DNA of 49,658 nt, taken from the NCBI RefSeq assembly GCF_020443565.1, contig NZ_JAIZZN010000030.1, forward strand, positions 1 to 49,658. The letters are read 5' to 3'. The position numbers and the translations under genes were made by a program. Under the pieces are notes generated by a model. That model was given only the letters and a program-made list of their open reading frames with translations. It searched no databases and was not told the DNA's origin. Positions 46,060 through 49,658 of the stretch are shown here, one piece after another. This DNA is from Clostridium sp. CS001. GTDB taxonomy: Bacteria; Bacillota; Clostridia; Clostridiales; Clostridiaceae. The stretch's first letter is position 1, and each line of letters opens with the position of its first letter.

Positions 46060-47187
46060 ATGGAAGTAGTAAAAGTAAGAACGGAAGAAGGAAAAGAAAG
46101 ATACTTTGTAGCAAATGATGATGGATTACCTATAGAATCAATATTAAAGTTCATTAGGTTTAAGGATAATACAAATTACGCAAGAAATACTTTAAGAATG
46201 TATTGTCAGCATCTAAAGCTATACTTTGAATATCTACAACAAAGAGAATTAGACTTTCAAAAAGTAACAATTGATGATTTAGCTTTATTTGTAAATTGGT
46301 TACAGAATCCTTATAAAAGTCTAAAAGTTATACCTAAAGACCAGGTAGATGAAGTGCGAAGTCCAAGAACAATAAACGCTATAGTAAATACAGTTTTAGC
46401 TTTTTATGACTATATTTTAAGACATGAGGAATACAGCAATAACATTTCAGATAGATTAAAAAAGTTTGTATCTACCCCAAGTAGAAACTTTAAAGGTTTC
46501 CTATATGGAATAGCTCACGAACAGAAGAGGATTACAAGTAATATATTAAGACTTAAGGTTCCAAAATCTAAGCCTAAAACATTGTCCAAAGAAGATGTTA
46601 CAAAGCTTATAATAGCTTGTAATAACCTTAGAGATAAATTTCTATTAACATTACTATATGAAACAGGAATGAGAATAGGAGAAGCTCTATCATTATGGAT
46701 TGAAGATTTTGATATAAGTGATATGGTCATAGACCTTCAAGACAGAGGTGAGCTTGAGAATAATGCTGAAATTAAAACTGTAGCAAGTCCAAGAAGAATT
46801 GATGTATCTCAAAACCTTGCTGATATGTTTATGGAATATATAGCTGAATATCATACAGAAGAAGTTAAAACTAACCATATATTTATAAAACTAAGTGGTA
46901 ACAACAAGTATAAACCTATGAACTATATTGATGTTGATAATTTGGTTAGAACATTGAAAAAGAAAACAGAAATATATGTTACACCACATATGTTTAGACA
47001 TAGTTCTTTGACTATACTTAGAATCGCAGGATGGCAACCTGAGTTACTTAGAATAAGAGCTGGTCACAAAAATATTTATACTACTTTAAATACCTATATA
47101 CACCCTTCTGACGAGGAAATAACGGCAGAGTTTAACAAGACTCAGCCTAATTTGAACTTAAATATTTACAACAAGGAGGACATGTAG
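46060..47187 (+). CDS. tnpA: Tn554-type transposase A, tyrosine recombinase
   Basis: 375 residues with the catalytic set R205 (ETGMRIGEAL), H310 and R313 (TPHMFRHSS), H336 (GHKNIYTT) and Y346 (LNTYIH). The N-terminal SAM-like core-binding domain (residues ~30-130) precedes it. Tn554-family elements use TnpA, TnpB and TnpC to insert site-specifically. Start ATG 46060 with GGGGTG 10 bases upstream. It is followed directly by tnpB, whose ATG is adjacent to this stop. Confidence 0.92.
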   Translation: MEVVKVRTEEGKERYFVANDDGLPIESILKFIRFKDNTNYARNTLRMYCQHLKLYFEYLQQRELDFQKVTIDDLALFVNWLQNPYKSLKVIPKDQVDEVRSPRTINAIVNTVLAFYDYILRHEEYSNNISDRLKKFVSTPSRNFKGFLYGIAHEQKRITSNILRLKVPKSKPKTLSKEDVTKLIIACNNLRDKFLLTLLYETGMRIGEALSLWIEDFDISDMVIDLQDRGELENNAEIKTVASPRRIDVSQNLADMFMEYIAEYHTEEVKTNHIFIKLSGNNKYKPMNYIDVDNLVRTLKKKTEIYVTPHMFRHSSLTILRIAGWQPELLRIRAGHKNIYTTLNTYIHPSDEEITAEFNKTQPNLNLNIYNKEDM

Positions 47188-49164
47188 ATGCTTAAAGTGC
47201 ACCAACCACAGTCTAACCATCAAAGTAAATATGATGAAATTATAGAGTATCTGAAACAGGATAATGGATATTGGTTAGAAAATGATAGATGGGATTTAAC
47301 AGAGGAGTTTTTTATAGGTAAGGTTGTAAGAGGTAGGAGGAACGTAGATTTTTCTAACATCAACAATGAATTTTTAAAGAATGAATTAAAGTTTTATTTT
47401 GTTTATAGCTTCAAAGAAGGCATATTTAAAAACTCTTATATTACATCTTTGGCTAATACATTAGGGCATTTTGGAAACTTTATGAATAAGTTTTATGTAA
47501 AGGATAAGAGTTTTAAAACAATTGCTTATGACAAGTTTAAAGTTAAATTTAATAATTACTTATTGAGTAATGGATTTAAAATCACAGAAAGAGGAAATAT
47601 CAATTCTTATGAAATGAACAACGTGTCTTACGTAGTGACTTTCATTAAAGATTTCTACGATAACAGAGAAGAAATTGAAAAAGATATATGGTATTCAAAG
47701 AATATCAAAGGTGCTAAAATTCCTGCAAGTGGTAGTAATCATCCCAACAATATTTCAATTAATTTTACTAAAGTGCCTATTTACTATAGGGATACTGTAA
47801 AAACATATTTTAAAACTATAATAACAAAAAAGAGCTGGAATCATTGCTTTCAAATCCTAAATAGCCTAAATTATTTCTTTGAAAAATTCTATTTAAATGG
47901 ATATACTGATGGGTTTATAGAAGAATTATCAAGAAAAGATATAGAAAATTACTTATATTGGTTAAATAATGACCATAAAGATAAAAACTCAACCTATAAA
48001 TGTAAGTTTGTATCTTATATAAGAAATTTCTTAGAGTATATTCAAATGGCTCAATATGAAAAAGTACCCAAGAAAGAGGTATCATTTTTAATGTTTCAAG
48101 ATGATATTCCCAAAAGAGAATTAAGTAAAGATACAATGAACAAAATTAAGTTTATTCCAGAACCTATACTAAGGCAATTAGATAATAATATTATGGGCTT
48201 GGATAGACCTCAGTTTATACCTATTTATATTCTTCTTAGAGAAACAGGATGGCGTGGGACAGATATATTAAATCTTAGATATCATAATTGTTTGGAAAAA
48301 GTATGGAATAGCAAAGAACAAAGTTATAACAATTATCTTTGTGGTGAAATAACTAAAACAGGTATAGCACAACTTAAAATTCCTATAAGGGATAAAGTTG
48401 CTGAGGTGGTTCAAAAGGCTATTGATAAGGCTAAAGCATTAAGTATAGATAGTAATAATCCTAAGAAGTATTTGTTTAATACTTATGAAGGTAAGCTAAA
48501 AGGAAAACCATTAGCAAAGCACTCTTTACTTAATACTATTAAAAGACTAATAGCTCAAAAAGATATTAGAGATATAAATGGAGAGTTATACCATTTCAAA
48601 CTACACTCATTAAGGCATACAAGAGCTAAAGAATATGTAGAACAAGGTATGGGAATTAGTGTTATACAGCAAATTTTAGGACATCAGAGTTTGCAAATGA
48701 CTGTTCATTATGCAACAGTTAGCGAGAATGTTCTCTATGAAAAATGGAAGTATACTGAGGATTTAGAGTTGTTTAAAGTTGATAATAAAACCAATGAACT
48801 TAAAAGAATAGATACATCAACTGATGCAGGAGAAAACCTTGTTAGGTATGAGTATGTCAAAAAGAATTTAGATGCTGTAAGAGTTCCTTTTGGAGTGTGT
48901 TTTAAGGCTTCTAAGCTACCTTGTAAACAACAAATGAACCATTGTTTAACTTGTGCAAGTTTCTGTACTACTACAGAGAATGTTCCTGAATATGAGGAAG
49001 AAATAGCAAAGGTTGAGGCTCAAATAGAAATAAGTAATAGATGTGGTAGGGAACTTTGGGCTGAAAAGAATAAAGGTTATTTAGAGTTACTTGAAAAGAC
49101 ATTAGAAAAAGTTAAGGAACATAAATTAGTTCATAAGAACGGCAAATCAAGGGAGGATTTATAA
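47188..49164 (+). CDS. tnpB: Tn554-type transposase B, tyrosine recombinase
   Basis: 658 residues with a second tyrosine recombinase domain: R356 (TGWRGTDIL), H473 and R476 (HSLRHTRAK), H499 (LGHQSLQ) and Y508 (VHYATV). A Cys-rich stretch CFKASKLPCKQQMNHCLTC (about 571-592) follows and is typical of the family's C-terminal region. Not related to the RNA-guided TnpB of IS605. The ribosome binding site AAGGAGG lies in the end of tnpA. Confidence 0.92.
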   Translation: MLKVHQPQSNHQSKYDEIIEYLKQDNGYWLENDRWDLTEEFFIGKVVRGRRNVDFSNINNEFLKNELKFYFVYSFKEGIFKNSYITSLANTLGHFGNFMNKFYVKDKSFKTIAYDKFKVKFNNYLLSNGFKITERGNINSYEMNNVSYVVTFIKDFYDNREEIEKDIWYSKNIKGAKIPASGSNHPNNISINFTKVPIYYRDTVKTYFKTIITKKSWNHCFQILNSLNYFFEKFYLNGYTDGFIEELSRKDIENYLYWLNNDHKDKNSTYKCKFVSYIRNFLEYIQMAQYEKVPKKEVSFLMFQDDIPKRELSKDTMNKIKFIPEPILRQLDNNIMGLDRPQFIPIYILLRETGWRGTDILNLRYHNCLEKVWNSKEQSYNNYLCGEITKTGIAQLKIPIRDKVAEVVQKAIDKAKALSIDSNNPKKYLFNTYEGKLKGKPLAKHSLLNTIKRLIAQKDIRDINGELYHFKLHSLRHTRAKEYVEQGMGISVIQQILGHQSLQMTVHYATVSENVLYEKWKYTEDLELFKVDNKTNELKRIDTSTDAGENLVRYEYVKKNLDAVRVPFGVCFKASKLPCKQQMNHCLTCASFCTTTENVPEYEEEIAKVEAQIEISNRCGRELWAEKNKGYLELLEKTLEKVKEHKLVHKNGKSREDL

Positions 49165-49538
49165 TGGCTGACCACACTAAAGGACTTAAAGAATATGCAA
49201 AAAAGAAAACACAGTTAACTTTAGAAAAGGTTGATAAAGCCATTAGGGAGCTTTCTTTGACTGAACAGAAAATTAATTTTAATAGTGTTTCTCAGCTTGG
49301 TGGTGTATCTAAGACATTTCTTTATAATAATGAAGATATTAGGAAAAGGATTGAAGAACTTAGAGACAAACAAATAAGTAAAACTATGAACAAAAGAGCC
49401 AAATATGATAAAAGTGCTAAATCGAAAGACATAGTTATAATGGCAAAAGATAAAAAGATTAAAGAACTTGAAGAGCAGAACAATAGATTGAAAGAACAGT
49501 TAGAAATTTTGAGGGGTAAGTTGTATGAAAAGATGTAA
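49164..49538 (+). CDS. tnpC: Tn554-type TnpC accessory protein (DUF6262)
   Basis: 124 residues, very basic, with KVDKAIRELSLTEQKINFNSVSQLGGVSKTFLY and a C-terminal coiled coil (IKELEEQNNRLKEQLEIL). TnpC affects orientation and efficiency of Tn554 insertion. The ATG overlaps the tnpB stop by one base (TAATG). It is followed after 68 bases by the cat gene. Confidence 0.88.
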   Translation: MADHTKGLKEYAKKKTQLTLEKVDKAIRELSLTEQKINFNSVSQLGGVSKTFLYNNEDIRKRIEELRDKQISKTMNKRAKYDKSAKSKDIVIMAKDKKIKELEEQNNRLKEQLEILRGKLYEKM

Positions 49539-49606
49539 AGTACGCAATTGTAGTAAAGTACGAATTAAAAATTGAATAAGTAGTAATTTCAAAGGAGAAT
49601 AACATT

Positions 49607-49658
49607 ATGAATTTTAAACTAATAGAGAAAGAAAAATGGCAAAGAAAAGAAATTTTCG
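49607..49658 (+). CDS. cat: Chloramphenicol O-acetyltransferase, first 17 residues only
   Basis: ATG 49607 with AAAGGAG 10 bases upstream opens MNFKLIEKEKWQRKEIF, which runs off the right edge. It matches the start of type-A chloramphenicol acetyltransferases (M-x-F-x-x-I-D-x-x-x-W-x-R-K-E). The cargo is therefore likely a chloramphenicol resistance gene carried behind tnpC, as resistance genes are in the Tn554 family. Seventeen residues limit certainty. No obvious translational-attenuation leader is visible in the 68 bases before it. Confidence 0.7.
   Translation, partial: MNFKLIEKEKWQRKEIF

Overview
The window reads as chromosomal DNA of a low-GC anaerobic Firmicute, most likely Clostridium sensu stricto. 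The signs are strong AT bias, GGAGG-type ribosome binding sites, a Na+-type V-ATPase operon in the NtpFIKECGABD order, a SpoVB-type sporulation flippase, ECF transporters and a nadABC operon. I cannot name the species.

Layout. 1-1604 (minus) is the 5' part of an IStron: a group I intron core followed by a tnpB gene cut by the left edge. It sits inside nadC, of which only the first ~74 codons remain in the window, behind nadA and nadB. 4116-5947 holds an AAA-ATPase-like/PD-(D/E)XK protein with its terminator. 6322-6411 is a palindromic repeat next to peptide deformylase (def). 7058-15940 is the nine-gene V-type ATPase operon with promoter, leader dyad and terminator. 16067-29406 is housekeeping: a B12-binding radical SAM protein, a methyltransferase-like protein, a phospholipase-C-like protein without signal peptide, two MOP-family flippases, an RluA pseudouridine synthase, an M20 amidohydrolase, an FtsA-like protein with a long C-terminal extension, a 47-residue basic protein and a UvrD-type helicase. 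29603-32397 holds pncB, a HesB-like gene, ndk and a small Cys-rich protein.

32526-38870 is a cobalamin-riboswitch operon: EcfT, a fused EcfA-EcfA, an EcfS and two exported proteins with transcobalamin-like DUF4430 domains. One of these is sortase-anchored and carries an alpha/alpha-toroid region. I read it as a Gram-positive corrinoid capture and uptake system, conceptually like intrinsic factor/transcobalamin. 39006-44187 holds a LUD protein, an HxlR regulator behind 16-bp iterons, a Nudix hydrolase, a soluble MCP-like protein, an MFS transporter and an HD-protein remnant. 44312-45416 holds a RelB/YoeB toxin-antitoxin pair and a HEPN remnant. 45544-45777 is a long copy of the palindromic repeat. 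46060-49658 is a Tn554-like transposon (tnpA, tnpB, tnpC) whose first visible cargo is the start of a chloramphenicol acetyltransferase gene.

How parts connect. The IStron should leave nadC functional only if the intron splices; pncB, in the same window, offers a salvage route to NAD if it does not. A promoter plus dyad operator upstream of nadA suggests repression of the de novo pathway. The B12-regulated uptake operon could supply cofactor to enzymes such as the B12-binding radical SAM protein.
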